Origin: Methanospirillum lacunae
GTDB lineage: Archaea > Halobacteriota > Methanomicrobia > Methanomicrobiales > Methanospirillaceae
DNA length: 64,000 bases
Assembly (NCBI RefSeq): GCF_003173355.1
Contig: NZ_QGMY01000009.1
Location: 1-64,000, forward strand
Reading direction: 5' to 3'
A program made the translations under genes and the position numbers. How positions within the stretch are numbered: position 1 is the first letter of the stretch; each line of letters begins with the position of its first letter. The notes beneath the pieces were generated by a model. That model did no database searches. It worked only from the letters and a program-made list of their open reading frames with translations, and was not told where the DNA came from. Positions 1 through 9,065 of this stretch are shown piece after piece.

Positions 1-1
1 G

Positions 2-991
2 CTCCAGGGGTCATCAAGCAGAGGACATCACTATGAGGGTCTTCTCACGAAATGTCCTGCTGTTTCGGTCTGTGACCGGACGCTCGTTGTGGATGAGAGC
101 GGAACGACTTCTGCTCACCGGAGAGCAAAAGCCTATTCCTGGGATGATCAGGTGTACCAAGCCTGGAAGTATGGAGGAGGATGCTGGCTTGACAGAGATG
201 ACCCGCCTTCTGATGATAAAACCAGTCCTGGTGATCATGATGGGAATGATCTGAAGAATGTTCATGAAGAATTCGGAACTGCTGATGGTTGCGGGCTGAC
301 TGCAGAATGTTCTGCAACGAATTCGGGTTCAGATTGCACATCAGATCAGGAATTAAATAATAATAATAATTTTTTATGTACTTATTACGGAATAAGAGAA
401 GATACAGAGAGCAGGAAAGATGATCATGAATGTGATTGTGTCTCTTCATCTGAAAATTGCAGATCCGTAATTAGGGATCAGGATCATCGTTCTGATGAAT
501 TATTAACGCCTGATTGTAAAAATACAGAATATAATAATTGCACTGATTTCAGCAACTCATTTGCAACTCCTCAAAATGAGCCCGGTTTGTCAGAACGTTC
601 GGCAGCGTTCTGCAATGGACCGTCAGGATCTTTGAAGGTGAGAACATCTGAGTTCTGTGAGATTGACCGGGGTTTTGGTCAGGGCCCGTGTGACTGCTGT
701 GGGTCAGAGTGGGTACATTACCAGGAGAGGATGACCCGGGAACGGCTGGCTGCTCCTCCCCGGATGAACAGGAAGATCTGCAGATCATGTTTTGAGAAGG
801 CGAAACGTGATGAGGCAGCATCGTTCAGGGCTCTTCCCGGTGTGATTGATCCGCTTTCACTGGTGAGGCTGAATTCTGATATCGGACGATGCCAGGTATG
901 TGATACGTTCAAGGCAACATGGCACGATTCAGATTCCGGGGTTGCAGTTTGTGATTCATGCCGGTCCAGGATTCTCCGGGAGGGATCATGA
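2..991 (+). CDS. Zinc-ribbon protein of unknown function, 5'-partial
   Basis: The frame is open to the left edge of the window, so the gene probably starts upstream; the first internal candidate start is a GTG at 89. I do not recognise the family. Cysteine pairs lie near the beginning (KCPAVSVCD), around 660-790 (CDCCG then CRSC) and at the end (CQVC then CDSC), which suggests two or three zinc ribbons. Between them is a long Asp/Ser/Asn-rich low-complexity linker containing a run of five Asn from an (AAT)n tract near 355-372. The stop overlaps the next start as ATGA at 988-991. Such proteins are common in plasmid- or virus-derived islands, but nothing here proves that. Confidence 0.5.
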   Translation, partial: LQGSSSRGHHYEGLLTKCPAVSVCDRTLVVDESGTTSAHRRAKAYSWDDQVYQAWKYGGGCWLDRDDPPSDDKTSPGDHDGNDLKNVHEEFGTADGCGLTAECSATNSGSDCTSDQELNNNNNFLCTYYGIREDTESRKDDHECDCVSSSENCRSVIRDQDHRSDELLTPDCKNTEYNNCTDFSNSFATPQNEPGLSERSAAFCNGPSGSLKVRTSEFCEIDRGFGQGPCDCCGSEWVHYQERMTRERLAAPPRMNRKICRSCFEKAKRDEAASFRALPGVIDPLSLVRLNSDIGRCQVCDTFKATWHDSDSGVAVCDSCRSRILREGS

Positions 992-1353
992 TTTCTCCGG
1001 TGTTTCGGTTTCACCTGCCTCATCTCTTCTGGTTCTTGTTCGGCTGCTCTGTGCTCTGGAAGGTTGGGAGGCTGAAGCCTGATCCGGTTACAGAGCAATT
1101 GAGGGTGATCATCGACGGTCCGGGTGAGATCGGGAGGATATCCCGGAATGATGCCCGGGCGGTATTGGATCGGGAAGAGGGGATAGAGATAGAACCCGGG
1201 GGAACGGTAGGGTTATCGCTGTCCGGTAGAGGGGTTGTGATCGAGATTCCGGGAGAAGGTGGAGGAAGGTTTGTAGCGGTTGCTATGAAGGTTTGGAATA
1301 TGCTGGAGAAATGGCCGAGGAAGAAGGCAGCGTTGTTTGAGGGTGGTTATTAA
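988..1353 (+). CDS. Small membrane-anchored protein of unknown function
   Basis: The start ATG at 988 overlaps the stop of the upstream zinc-ribbon gene, so translation is probably coupled; an upstream in-frame ATG at 958 lies inside that gene and is less likely. The 121-residue product begins with an aromatic hydrophobic segment (FHLPHLFWFLFGCSVLW), then a polar Gly/Glu-rich domain of about 90 residues rich in short beta-like stretches, ending with a basic segment. No catalytic motif is visible and I do not recognise the family. The tight pairing suggests the two proteins work together. Confidence 0.45.
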   Translation: MISPVFRFHLPHLFWFLFGCSVLWKVGRLKPDPVTEQLRVIIDGPGEIGRISRNDARAVLDREEGIEIEPGGTVGLSLSGRGVVIEIPGEGGGRFVAVAMKVWNMLEKWPRKKAALFEGGY

Positions 1354-1485
1354 CCAATGCGAGTAAACCCACAGTTGACAGGGAAAATAAGGCTCTGACA
1401 TGCAGGGCCACGAAGGATGGATAAATGCTGATACTCCTGATGATAAAAAAAGGATGCCCCTTGTAATGAACGTATTTCTTTGTTT

Positions 1486-1543
1486 CCGGACCCTCTAATC
1501 GAGAGCAGCAAAAGGGTCCGGCCAGGGGTTTTCTAAAAAACCA
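1486..1543. terminator. Hairpin terminator candidate between convergent genes
   Basis: A perfect 9-bp inverted repeat CCGGACCCT (1486-1494) / AGGGTCCGG (1513-1521) with an 18-nt loop is followed by a second small stem GGTTTT/AAAACC near 1528-1543. It lies between the plus-strand gene ending at 1353 and the minus-strand receptor ending at 1584, so it could stop transcription from both sides. Confidence 0.5.
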
Positions 1544-1583
1544 AATTTGAAGCAATATACCGGATTTATACCAGGATATGCAT

Positions 1584-3422
1584 TTAAAATTTAAATTGGA
1601 TCATCTCTGATGATATCTCTTCTACATCACGAGTGACAGAATGCATCGCCTGAGAAATCTGTGAGAGAGATGAAGAGATCTCTTCGGTTGCAGCTGAAGA
1701 ATCAAGCGACTGGCGAAGAGTACCACTTAATATTTTTGCTACTTCATTCACATTTGCAGTAATCTCTTCAACTGATGCTGCCTGCTCTTCTGATATCGAA
1801 GCCATATCAGTCACCTTCTGACTGATATTCTTAATCGATTCAACATTACTATTGAACACCTTGATTGTTTCAGATAACGTCTGATTTCCCTTTACTACAT
1901 TCTCTGTTGAATAACTAACCGCTTCAGCAGCTTTATGTGACTTATCCTGCAGATTTCTAATCATATCAGAGATATTTTCTGCAGACTGGCGTGATTCCTG
2001 AGCAAGCGATTTCACTTCAGAAGCCACAACAGCAAACCCCCTCCCTGCTTCTCCTGCACGTGCCGCTTCAATTGCTGCATTTAACGCAAGAAGGTTTGTC
2101 TGATTCGCGATATCAGATATTAAATTGACGATCTTTCCAATCTGATCCATCTGGTTCTTGATATCCAAAACGATGCTATCGACGTGCTCGGAAGATTTGG
2201 TAATCTCAGCCATTGCCTTTTCAGTATTTTGAACGAGGTGGATTCCAGCAATACCCATCTCTTCAGCTGATGTTGACATTTGAGCGATATTTTGGCTGCT
2301 AACTGCCAGATTCGAGACAGTAACTGAGAGATCTTCCATAGCACTGAGGATCTGCTTCACACCCTCTTCTCCATCCTCTGCATTCTTACTCAGTAGATTC
2401 GAATTATCAGCAAGGAGCCCGGTTCCACCAGATACCTGTTCAACACTGGCGTTTACCTCTTCTGCATTAGATGTAATACTCGTGATCTTGGTCTGGAAAA
2501 GCCGTAAAGGATTCGTAAATATATCGAGCATCTGATTTATACCACTGCAGATCTCAAAAAAGTCCCCGGCATACTCTTTTTCATTCGTTCTTGCAGTAAG
2601 ATTTCCTCCTTTTGCAATTTGAATCACATTGATAATATCAGATAACGCCTTCTTCTGATGGGTCAGATCCTCAATTACTGTCATCAAAGATGGTTTTCCA
2701 TTGTATTGTATTCCAGCAAGAGTTACATGACAGTCAATAATTGTTCCATCAAACTTCTGGTGAATCCAGTCAAATGATACAACATCTCCAGACATCGCCT
2801 GCTTTATTTTTTCGGGTGCCAGTTTTTCAGATGGTATGCCATCTTTTTGAAATTGAGGAGACAATATGGCAGGAGGTTTTCCGTTAAAAAAGTCTTTGGT
2901 TTTTGCACCAAAGAGATGAACTGCAGCCGCATTTGCTTCTACAAAAACGCCGTCGGTGATAACAAGCATTGCATAGGGGGTATTATCAAAAATTATCTGC
3001 AAATTTTTTTGTGATGCCTGAAGTTCTGCTTCTTTTACCTTCTGGCTCGTAATATCTTCAAAAGCAACCATAAGTGATGGATTACCGAGATATTCAAATA
3101 ATTTCAGATTAACTCGTGCGAAAAATGATTTGCCATCAAGTGTCTGGTGTTCCCATTCAAATATTTCATGCGAGCCTGAAAGGGCCCGTTTTATTATTTC
3201 CCCGGCAGATTCATCAGATGAGCGTCCATTTGGCTGAACAGGAGGAGAAAGTATGGCCGGAGGTTTACCGATAATATCTTCAGGTTTTTTTGCGTTAAAT
3301 ATGTTTAGAGCAGCCTTATTTGCATCAATAAAAACTCCATTCGTAATGATTAGCATGGCATACGGAGAAATATTAAAAATCACTCTCATATTCGAATTGG
3401 GTTCAATTTCTGCACTTGTCAT
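1584..3422 (-). CDS. Soluble methyl-accepting chemotaxis protein with two PAS domains
   Basis: The 612-residue protein relays a signal to the CheA/CheW complex. Two similar PAS domains occupy roughly residues 8-135 and 140-265; both contain the phrase GKPPAILSP, so they look like a tandem duplication. A HAMP-like helical region follows and then the methyl-accepting signalling domain (about 320-612) with the hallmark hairpin tip [19 protein letters not shown] and [12 protein letters not shown]. No transmembrane segment is present, so it is a cytoplasmic receptor, perhaps sensing redox state or a small ligand through PAS. No chemotaxis kinase gene lies next to it. Confidence 0.93.
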   Translation of the reverse strand: MTSAEIEPNSNMRVIFNISPYAMLIITNGVFIDANKAALNIFNAKKPEDIIGKPPAILSPPVQPNGRSSDESAGEIIKRALSGSHEIFEWEHQTLDGKSFFARVNLKLFEYLGNPSLMVAFEDITSQKVKEAELQASQKNLQIIFDNTPYAMLVITDGVFVEANAAAVHLFGAKTKDFFNGKPPAILSPQFQKDGIPSEKLAPEKIKQAMSGDVVSFDWIHQKFDGTIIDCHVTLAGIQYNGKPSLMTVIEDLTHQKKALSDIINVIQIAKGGNLTARTNEKEYAGDFFEICSGINQMLDIFTNPLRLFQTKITSITSNAEEVNASVEQVSGGTGLLADNSNLLSKNAEDGEEGVKQILSAMEDLSVTVSNLAVSSQNIAQMSTSAEEMGIAGIHLVQNTEKAMAEITKSSEHVDSIVLDIKNQMDQIGKIVNLISDIANQTNLLALNAAIEAARAGEAGRGFAVVASEVKSLAQESRQSAENISDMIRNLQDKSHKAAEAVSYSTENVVKGNQTLSETIKVFNSNVESIKNISQKVTDMASISEEQAASVEEITANVNEVAKILSGTLRQSLDSSAATEEISSSLSQISQAMHSVTRDVEEISSEMIQFKF

Positions 3423-3719
3423 AGACTGTCATCACCTTGAATAAACTCTCGGATATTATCGAGATTAGTTTGATGCTATATATAGAATCGTATCAATTTT
3501 TAATTGAAAATTGAGGATTTTCATTGGGATGAAGTAAAATATCCTGAATCACCTTTTACAAGAGAGGACGACAGTTGAGTATGCCAAACAAGGTGCAAAT
3601 AAGGGAGACTGTTCTCACTCAATTATAAGCAAATTTTCAAAGAACTTCCAATTCAAGCAGATAAAGTGATTGTGAATGTTACTCCTGTGACTCTCAGCGG
3701 GTGCACTATCAGTACCTGG

Positions 3720-4433
3720 TTATTGCATGAATGTACACGACAAGGGACAGGCTCTGATACACATCCCACACCGGAGTCCTCCCAGGGTCTTGAACATATA
3801 TTCAGCACACAATTGCCTGGAAATGGTCCCGGATGGACTGATCGCCTGCACCGGACAGGCCCGGATACAGGCATCACAATCCTTGCACGAGGGGTGAATA
3901 AAATGTTCAGACCGGGAATCAGGTTTCAATTTGGCATCGGTGAGGATTGCAGAGAATCTGACCCGGGACCCATACGTGTCAGATATGAAGAGATGGTTCT
4001 TTCCAAATGATCCAAGTCCGGTAATATAGGCCGTGTATTTCATGGAAAAGTCAGCCATCAGGGTCTCTTTATTTGCATACCAGTACCCGAACTCACTCCC
4101 TTCACTTGGCGCAATACTGGCAAGGTATCCTTCCTGCTCCAGTTTTCTTGCTACCTGATATGCCATAATCCTGAGTGTTGCTGTTCCTGCCATGAGGGTA
4201 TTGGTATACTCTGCCCGACCTTTGGGAAGAGGGAGAAACGCTCCTCTTGGAACAGGTATACCGATGAGGATGACAGTGTTCAGAGTATCTGAAATTTCTG
4301 CCGGGTTATTGCCCTGGTATTTCGAATCGCCAAATGCCTGAATATCTGCAAAACCGATAAGTTCAGCTCCTGATTCCAGGGCCATGGATCTGATCGTATC
4401 TGTAAGGTGAGTATTGTATTCCATAGAATTCAT
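3720..4433 (-). CDS. 4Fe-4S protein, epoxyqueuosine-reductase-like
   Basis: At 237 residues this is shorter than QueG. The C-terminal part has two ferredoxin-type clusters (CKDCDACIRACP near residue 182 and CGMCIRACP near 222), the double-cluster domain shared with QueG-like and reductive-dehalogenase-like proteins. The N-terminal half has the family phrase ELIGFADI and ITGLGSFGKNHLFIS. The substrate is unknown; a role in electron transfer or corrinoid reduction is only inference. It is divergent from a MarR regulator. ATG at 4433 was used; a second ATG three codons in is equally possible. Confidence 0.75.
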   Translation of the reverse strand: MNSMEYNTHLTDTIRSMALESGAELIGFADIQAFGDSKYQGNNPAEISDTLNTVILIGIPVPRGAFLPLPKGRAEYTNTLMAGTATLRIMAYQVARKLEQEGYLASIAPSEGSEFGYWYANKETLMADFSMKYTAYITGLGSFGKNHLFISDTYGSRVRFSAILTDAKLKPDSRSEHFIHPSCKDCDACIRACPVQAISPSGTISRQLCAEYMFKTLGGLRCGMCIRACPLSCTFMQ

Positions 4434-4542
4434 GCAATGTAAATTGGAGAGAAAATTATTTGGTTGTTCATAAGGATTTCTGGGTCAGACAGGGAAAATA
4501 TGGTACCTTTGCTCGTATTTCAAATACTTCACCTCTTCAAAT

Positions 4543-4583
4543 TGTTGACCCACCACCATCATATACTTTGTTGACTCATCAAC
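4543..4583 (+). promoter_or_regulatory. Operator/promoter between the Fe-S gene and MarR
   Basis: TTGTTGAC occurs at 4543 and again at 4568, and the second copy forms an inverted repeat GTTGA-CTCA-TCAAC (4570-4583). A TATA-like CATATACT lies at about 4558-4565, placing transcription start close to the MarR ATG at 4590. This is where an autoregulating MarR would bind. Inference from sequence symmetry and position. Confidence 0.4.
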
Positions 4584-4589
4584 TATTGT

Positions 4590-5024
4590 ATGAGAGATAC
4601 GGACGGGCCGTTTGGAAAGTATGTGTCACTTGCATACTGGCTTATCCAAAAACGATTGAACATCGAACTTAAGGGATTTGGGATAAAGATCACCCAGTAT
4701 TCAATCCTCAGATATCTCTACAAGCATGATGGTTCCAATCAGGAGCAGATTGCCGGGGATCTTGAGATAGACAAAGGTCTCTGCTCACGTGAGATCAGAA
4801 AACTTGAGGACGCAGGACTCATCACCAGGACTAAACACCAGTCAGATAACAGGCAGTGGATCTGCACACTCACAGAATCCGGGCTTGCCCTCAAACCAGA
4901 TCTTATCAGGATTGGAGAACAGGTCAATGATAGTGTTCTGGGTGGATTATCATCTGAAGAAGAAGAGGCCCTCTATACTCTCATCAAACGTGTCATTTCG
5001 AATATGGACACTGGAGAAGACTGA
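4590..5024 (+). CDS. MarR-family transcriptional regulator
   Basis: A 144-residue winged-helix regulator. The core helix-turn-helix runs through QYSILRYLYKHDGSNQEQIA, and the recognition helix and wing through SREIRKLEDAGLITR and SDNRQWICTLTESG, all typical of MarR. The N- and C-terminal helices would form the dimer interface. The gene ends two bases before the DUF169 start, so the two form an operon, and it is divergent from the Fe-S protein at 3720, which it probably regulates. With a TATA-like element only about 28 bases upstream, the mRNA may be nearly leaderless. Confidence 0.85.
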   Translation: MRDTDGPFGKYVSLAYWLIQKRLNIELKGFGIKITQYSILRYLYKHDGSNQEQIAGDLEIDKGLCSREIRKLEDAGLITRTKHQSDNRQWICTLTESGLALKPDLIRIGEQVNDSVLGGLSSEEEEALYTLIKRVISNMDTGED

Positions 5025-5026
5025 TA

Positions 5027-5860
5027 ATGGCTATCATTAGCAACGTTGCCAAAAAGGCTGGAATACAAACCGAACCGGTCGCGATCGTGTGGAGCGATAC
5101 AAAACCTGAACATGCACTAGAGATACGGCCTGGAACCTGGGCATGTCTCATGTGGTATTACGCCAAGGCTGTCCTTGATGGAAAGATTACCGCATTATCC
5201 AGAAATGCATATGGTTGTGTCGGAGGTGCCATAGGTATTGGTTTCGGCCGCCCGTTTGAGCACCATTCTTCAGGAAGTGAAGAGAATTTCTGTTGTTTCC
5301 TCTCAAATGGAAGGGAGGGATGCAGAGATACGAAGGCCTATGATGCCCGGCTTGAGACTCTCACAAATCCGCACCAGAAAGAGATGCTCAGGAATGGAGA
5401 GAGGATAAAGAAGAACCCGGCAGTTGCAAAAGAGTTTCTCAATTCATTGCCTGATTATGATGTTTCAACAGAGTATGTTCTCTTTAAACCGCTCTCTCTC
5501 ACAGACCCCGATGAAACAATAAAAAGTGTCATCTTCCTGGCAAATCCTGACCAGATATCCGGTTTATCAATTCTTGCGAACTATACCCATGGTCAGATTA
5601 CTAACAGAGTCGTTGTTGCAGCCGGCGCTTCGGGATGCCAGGCATTTGGAGTCTGTACATATGATGAAGAAACGTCAGAAAATCCCAGGGCTGTTGTCGG
5701 GCTTACCGATCTGATGGCACGGAAAGCTGTGCGAAGGACACTGGGATCTGACAAGTTCACGTTTTCAGTTCCATACAAGTTGTTTCTGGAGATGGAAGCA
5801 AATGCCCCGGGAAGCATACTTGACTCTGAACTCTGGATAGAACTCAGAGATAACTCCTAA
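5027..5860 (+). CDS. DUF169 family protein
   Basis: A 277-residue protein matching the DUF169 family: it has the early phrase EPVAIVW, a Cys-containing stretch SRNAYGCVGGAIGIGFGRP, and further family-like segments such as VVVAAGASGCQAFGVC. Members occur widely in methanogens and anaerobic bacteria; their function is not established. It is directly coupled to the MarR gene (2-base gap) and close to two Fe-S proteins, so a redox or metal-related role is possible but unproven. Confidence 0.75.
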   Translation: MAIISNVAKKAGIQTEPVAIVWSDTKPEHALEIRPGTWACLMWYYAKAVLDGKITALSRNAYGCVGGAIGIGFGRPFEHHSSGSEENFCCFLSNGREGCRDTKAYDARLETLTNPHQKEMLRNGERIKKNPAVAKEFLNSLPDYDVSTEYVLFKPLSLTDPDETIKSVIFLANPDQISGLSILANYTHGQITNRVVVAAGASGCQAFGVCTYDEETSENPRAVVGLTDLMARKAVRRTLGSDKFTFSVPYKLFLEMEANAPGSILDSELWIELRDNS

Positions 5861-5970
5861 ACCTCTTCCTAATATGTAAAACATTTTTAATCAACCTGTG
5901 GGATAAAAGGAATGAGAAGTGATTGATCCTCAAGTGTCGGGGAGAGTCCATGGACTGATGAATGAGCCCA

Positions 5971-6855
5971 TCAGAGAACAGAGGGGATCACCGGGTTTTT
6001 GGACTCACACGGCACTGCACTCTGGCATAACCCGCATACATATTCATCAAACCCGAATTCCTTTCTCATGTAATCCTTTCCCGGACCAAAACAATACTCC
6101 CTGCATCTCATTTTGTCATGTCCTTTAGAAGTGACAGCACTGGCAGGACACCGTTTTATGCAACCTTCACATCTCCCTTTTGCATAATGCAGGCACCAGG
6201 CATGGTGATCAGTATACTCTCTTTTTGTAGGAGGAATGACTACCTGTGCTATAACCGAGCCGCAGATAACTGCTTTTCCCTTTCTGGTAATAAGCCCGTC
6301 ACAAAGCCCAAATGTTCCATGACCACTGACATAGGCTGCATGGCGTTCAGACCAGGCTGATGCCAATCCATACCGGGCTGAGATCTGTATAATCTTCGAA
6401 GGAGGCACTGCTGCCAGGATACCGATTTCTTCTAACTTTAAAACCAGATGTGCCGTTAATGCATCCTGAAAGGTTTCACTATAATATTTGGTTCGGGCTC
6501 CACGTTCAGATGGGAAATCCGTTTTACGCCGGTTATCCAGTTTGGTCTGCTCTGAAATCGGAGATATCCAGCTGATGATAGTGAGATCATCAGCACATGC
6601 TGAACTATCAGGGAACGAACCATGAAAAAACTCAATCGGAGTCATATATGGTGAACCAATGTCCTCTTTGAAAAAATCATACAAAGGGTCTCCACCATTT
6701 GAAAACCCAACCAGGGGCCCATCAAAGATTCTCTCGTGATGCTCAAACCGGAGACTGTTCTCTGGAGAATTCAGGTGAAAGTCTTCTATTATCTCTATAA
6801 TCCATGCAGCCAGGTCTTGTGTGTGGACCGGATTGTGATGATCATGTGATCTCAT
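5971..6855 (-). CDS. 4Fe-4S double-cluster protein, epoxyqueuosine-reductase-like
   Basis: A 294-residue protein in the same broad group as the gene at 3720 but clearly divergent. It has the central phrase YVSGHGTFGLCDGLITRKG and two Cys clusters near the C-terminus (CEGCIKRCPASAV, then CREYC and CGLCQSAVPCE). No membrane segment is seen, so it is probably cytoplasmic. The second cluster has irregular spacing. It diverges from an HxlR regulator across a strong palindrome, suggesting regulation by that protein. Electron transfer to a corrinoid or other cofactor is inference only. Confidence 0.7.
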   Translation of the reverse strand: MRSHDHHNPVHTQDLAAWIIEIIEDFHLNSPENSLRFEHHERIFDGPLVGFSNGGDPLYDFFKEDIGSPYMTPIEFFHGSFPDSSACADDLTIISWISPISEQTKLDNRRKTDFPSERGARTKYYSETFQDALTAHLVLKLEEIGILAAVPPSKIIQISARYGLASAWSERHAAYVSGHGTFGLCDGLITRKGKAVICGSVIAQVVIPPTKREYTDHHAWCLHYAKGRCEGCIKRCPASAVTSKGHDKMRCREYCFGPGKDYMRKEFGFDEYVCGLCQSAVPCESKNPVIPSVL

Positions 6856-6865
6856 ATTCTTCCAT

Positions 6866-6888
6866 AGTGGTATACTAAGGATACCACT
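6866..6888. promoter_or_regulatory. Palindromic operator for the divergent HxlR regulator
   Basis: A perfect inverted repeat AGTGGTAT-7 nt-ATACCACT sits in the short gap between the minus-strand Fe-S gene (start 6855) and the plus-strand HxlR gene. HxlR regulators often bind such symmetrical sites and control a divergent neighbour; binding here is inference. Confidence 0.55.
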
Positions 6889-6955
6889 TTAAGCAGGCAG
6901 ACACCAAAACTATACTATGCCAGTATCCTGTTCCAGACCACAGGAAAGGAAACCC

Positions 6956-7375
6956 ATGGAACCCGCTGTGGCATACAATATCTGCCCGATCCATGCTACA
7001 ATCAATGTTCTTGGAAAGAAATGGACAATACTCATTCTCCGTGATATTGCACTGCGAAAAATAAACAGGTTCAACCAGATTAAGCGATCCCTGCCAGGTA
7101 TCACCTCACGGGTTCTGATTCTCCGGCTCCAGGAGCTTGAAAAGACAGGTTACATCAGGCCTGACCTGATAAAAGACAAGCCACGGGTCGTTGAATGGCA
7201 ACTTACAGAAAAAGGACTTGATACCATCCCGGTTCTATTAAGTATTCTTGAATTCGGCGTAAAATGGTGTGCGGACGATGTCTTTGAAGATCACAAGCCA
7301 CGAACCATGAAAGAATTGTATCCATCCCTCTATGAAAACACGGAATCCGTGCGATTTCAAAGTACGGAGTCATAA
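6956..7375 (+). CDS. HxlR-family transcriptional regulator
   Basis: A winged-helix regulator of about 139 residues. The family signature is clear: a near N-terminal Cys (NICPIHATINVLGKKWTILI), then RFNQIKRSLPGITSRVL and LRLQELEKTGYI. The ATG at 6956 is preferred over 6917 because AAAGGA lies six bases upstream. The conserved N-terminal Cys suggests redox or electrophile sensing, as in some relatives. It is followed after three bases by a DUF2115 gene and diverges from the Fe-S protein across a palindrome. Confidence 0.87.
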   Translation: MEPAVAYNICPIHATINVLGKKWTILILRDIALRKINRFNQIKRSLPGITSRVLILRLQELEKTGYIRPDLIKDKPRVVEWQLTEKGLDTIPVLLSILEFGVKWCADDVFEDHKPRTMKELYPSLYENTESVRFQSTES

Positions 7376-7378
7376 ATA

Positions 7379-7969
7379 ATGGATGAAGATAAAGATATGG
7401 CCGTTATCGTTGAAGTCTCGGAGCATCTCTCCCGGGCCAGAACGAAAGGAGAACTTGGAGAGATTTTGAGTACAGAGATAACCAGGTACACGCTCCAGGA
7501 TCTCCAGGTAATCGGAGGAAGACTTCATACCGAACTCATTAGGCTTCCCAGATCGTACCGCGAGCAGGTAGGCCCATACCTGACCGATCAGATCCTGGGA
7601 GGATATCACCGCTTATTGACATTTCAGCGGTCAGGCAGGTTTAAAACCATGTCAAACCCGATCCAGGATCTTGAGACATTCAACGCATTCTGTAAAATAA
7701 TCCCGACCGGGTGTACACAATGGGATGATACTTCGAGCAGGATGCCAATCCCGTATACTCTCAGACACCGGCTCTTTTACTATCTTATTGCTGCATTTAC
7801 GATGTTTATTCTTGAAGAACCAGGACATCCGGTTGGAATGCCATTTCCGGGCGGATTCAAAGTGGAGGATAGAGATGGGGTCTTTTATTGCCTGATAAGA
7901 GACAAAGAAAAAGAGGTTCCGCACTCACTATGCAATTTCTGCCCGGCTGTTCAGTCTGAAAATGATTGA
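7379..7969 (+). CDS. DUF2115 (UPF0305) family protein
   Basis: A 196-residue protein resembling DUF2115, a family largely restricted to methanogens and of unknown function. Recognisable features are the C-terminal phrase GVFYCLIRDKEKEV followed by a Cys motif CNFCPA, and an internal HPVGMPFPGGFKVE. The Cys motif could bind a metal. It begins three bases after the HxlR gene and is surely co-transcribed. Family assignment is from memory of the pattern, so moderate confidence. Confidence 0.65.
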   Translation: MDEDKDMAVIVEVSEHLSRARTKGELGEILSTEITRYTLQDLQVIGGRLHTELIRLPRSYREQVGPYLTDQILGGYHRLLTFQRSGRFKTMSNPIQDLETFNAFCKIIPTGCTQWDDTSSRMPIPYTLRHRLFYYLIAAFTMFILEEPGHPVGMPFPGGFKVEDRDGVFYCLIRDKEKEVPHSLCNFCPAVQSEND

Positions 7970-7980
7970 ACCGGGCAGAT

Positions 7981-8838
7981 TCAATACCCAAACAGAAACC
8001 GGGTCATGTCAACAAACCAATGAAATCCACAGGCCGATGGCAGCCCTTTATACAATTGAAGCAGGCAGAGGGGAAGTCCAAAGAAGACTGAGGTCAGAAT
8101 AGCCATACTGATTGCCATACCCGGATTGCTCACAAATAGATCTGGAAGATGGTTCAGACTATGAGGAATAACCCCGATGCACACAACAGTGAGACAGACC
8201 CATCGCTCTGAACTCTTTGCCCGGAGCAACGAAAAGACCAGGATTAATGGAAACAACCTAAAGATGATCTCTTCTGAAAGGGCTGGGTTACATGCCAAAA
8301 TAAATGCAGATATGACATGTGAAAAGGGTTGCAATCCACTGGTGAAGTAAAAATACGTAAGATTGAGAGTGGCGAATGGAACTGAAATGATGATTCCAAA
8401 GAGGATGAGCCATGCTATACTTCGAGGTGGCTGCTGAAAGGTTTCAATCGATTTTCCTGACCTGGTACGAATCAGAAGCACTGCAGATGTATAACAGACC
8501 AGGACCAGTATCCCGGTGAGTACTCCATCAGTCAGGCTATCGTTCATGAAATAATGACTTGTCCCACTGATTGTTCCAAGGAACAATCCGGTGAAGAATT
8601 CCCGGTTCTTTATTGCAAACCGGGATTGCGCAAGAATGATGAAGGCTCCAATTCCTAAAAGAAGTTCAGTCAAGGACCATATCCGGGAGGTCAGGTTTGA
8701 GTATTGAAAAGGAAAGGACCAGTCCAGGGGCAGGAGAATATTGAGAATATACAGGCCTGCATATCCAAAAACCATGAGTAGCAGAACAATCCGGCCCTGG
8801 TATTGATGCTTTTTTTCAACTCCAGGGTAAACAACCAT
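7981..8838 (-). CDS. CPBP-family intramembrane metalloprotease
   Basis: A 285-residue integral membrane protein with about eight hydrophobic segments. The C-terminal half carries the CPBP (Abi) motifs: EEIIFR near residue 196, IPHSLNHL and FHWFVDMTRF, whose Glu and His residues would bind the catalytic metal in the membrane. The bacterial relatives act in bacteriocin self-immunity or protein processing; the archaeal substrate is unknown. Its stop is only 12 bases from that of the convergent DUF2115 gene. Confidence 0.8.
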   Translation of the reverse strand: MVVYPGVEKKHQYQGRIVLLLMVFGYAGLYILNILLPLDWSFPFQYSNLTSRIWSLTELLLGIGAFIILAQSRFAIKNREFFTGLFLGTISGTSHYFMNDSLTDGVLTGILVLVCYTSAVLLIRTRSGKSIETFQQPPRSIAWLILFGIIISVPFATLNLTYFYFTSGLQPFSHVISAFILACNPALSEEIIFRLFPLILVFSLLRAKSSERWVCLTVVCIGVIPHSLNHLPDLFVSNPGMAISMAILTSVFFGLPLCLLQLYKGLPSACGFHWFVDMTRFLFGY

Positions 8839-9007
8839 GTACCTGGTTCATCCATACTGATAGAAAACTATTCCGTTCATACAAGCCACCCACAGAAACC
8901 GGACCCGGGATCCATATTTCAAAAAAATTCCTGGAGAGAACTCCGGGATGGATCAAAAACCCGGTTAGAATCTGTACGTCAACACAGATTTGTAAATGAG
9001 AAGCGTG

Positions 9008-9040
<33 letters not shown>

Positions 9041-9065
9041 TTGAATAATGTTCTATTCCCTTTGT

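Noticed and set aside
3666-4010. Plus-strand ORF of 114 residues
   Set aside because: Antisense to the Fe-S gene at 3720-4433 and without an SD or family features.
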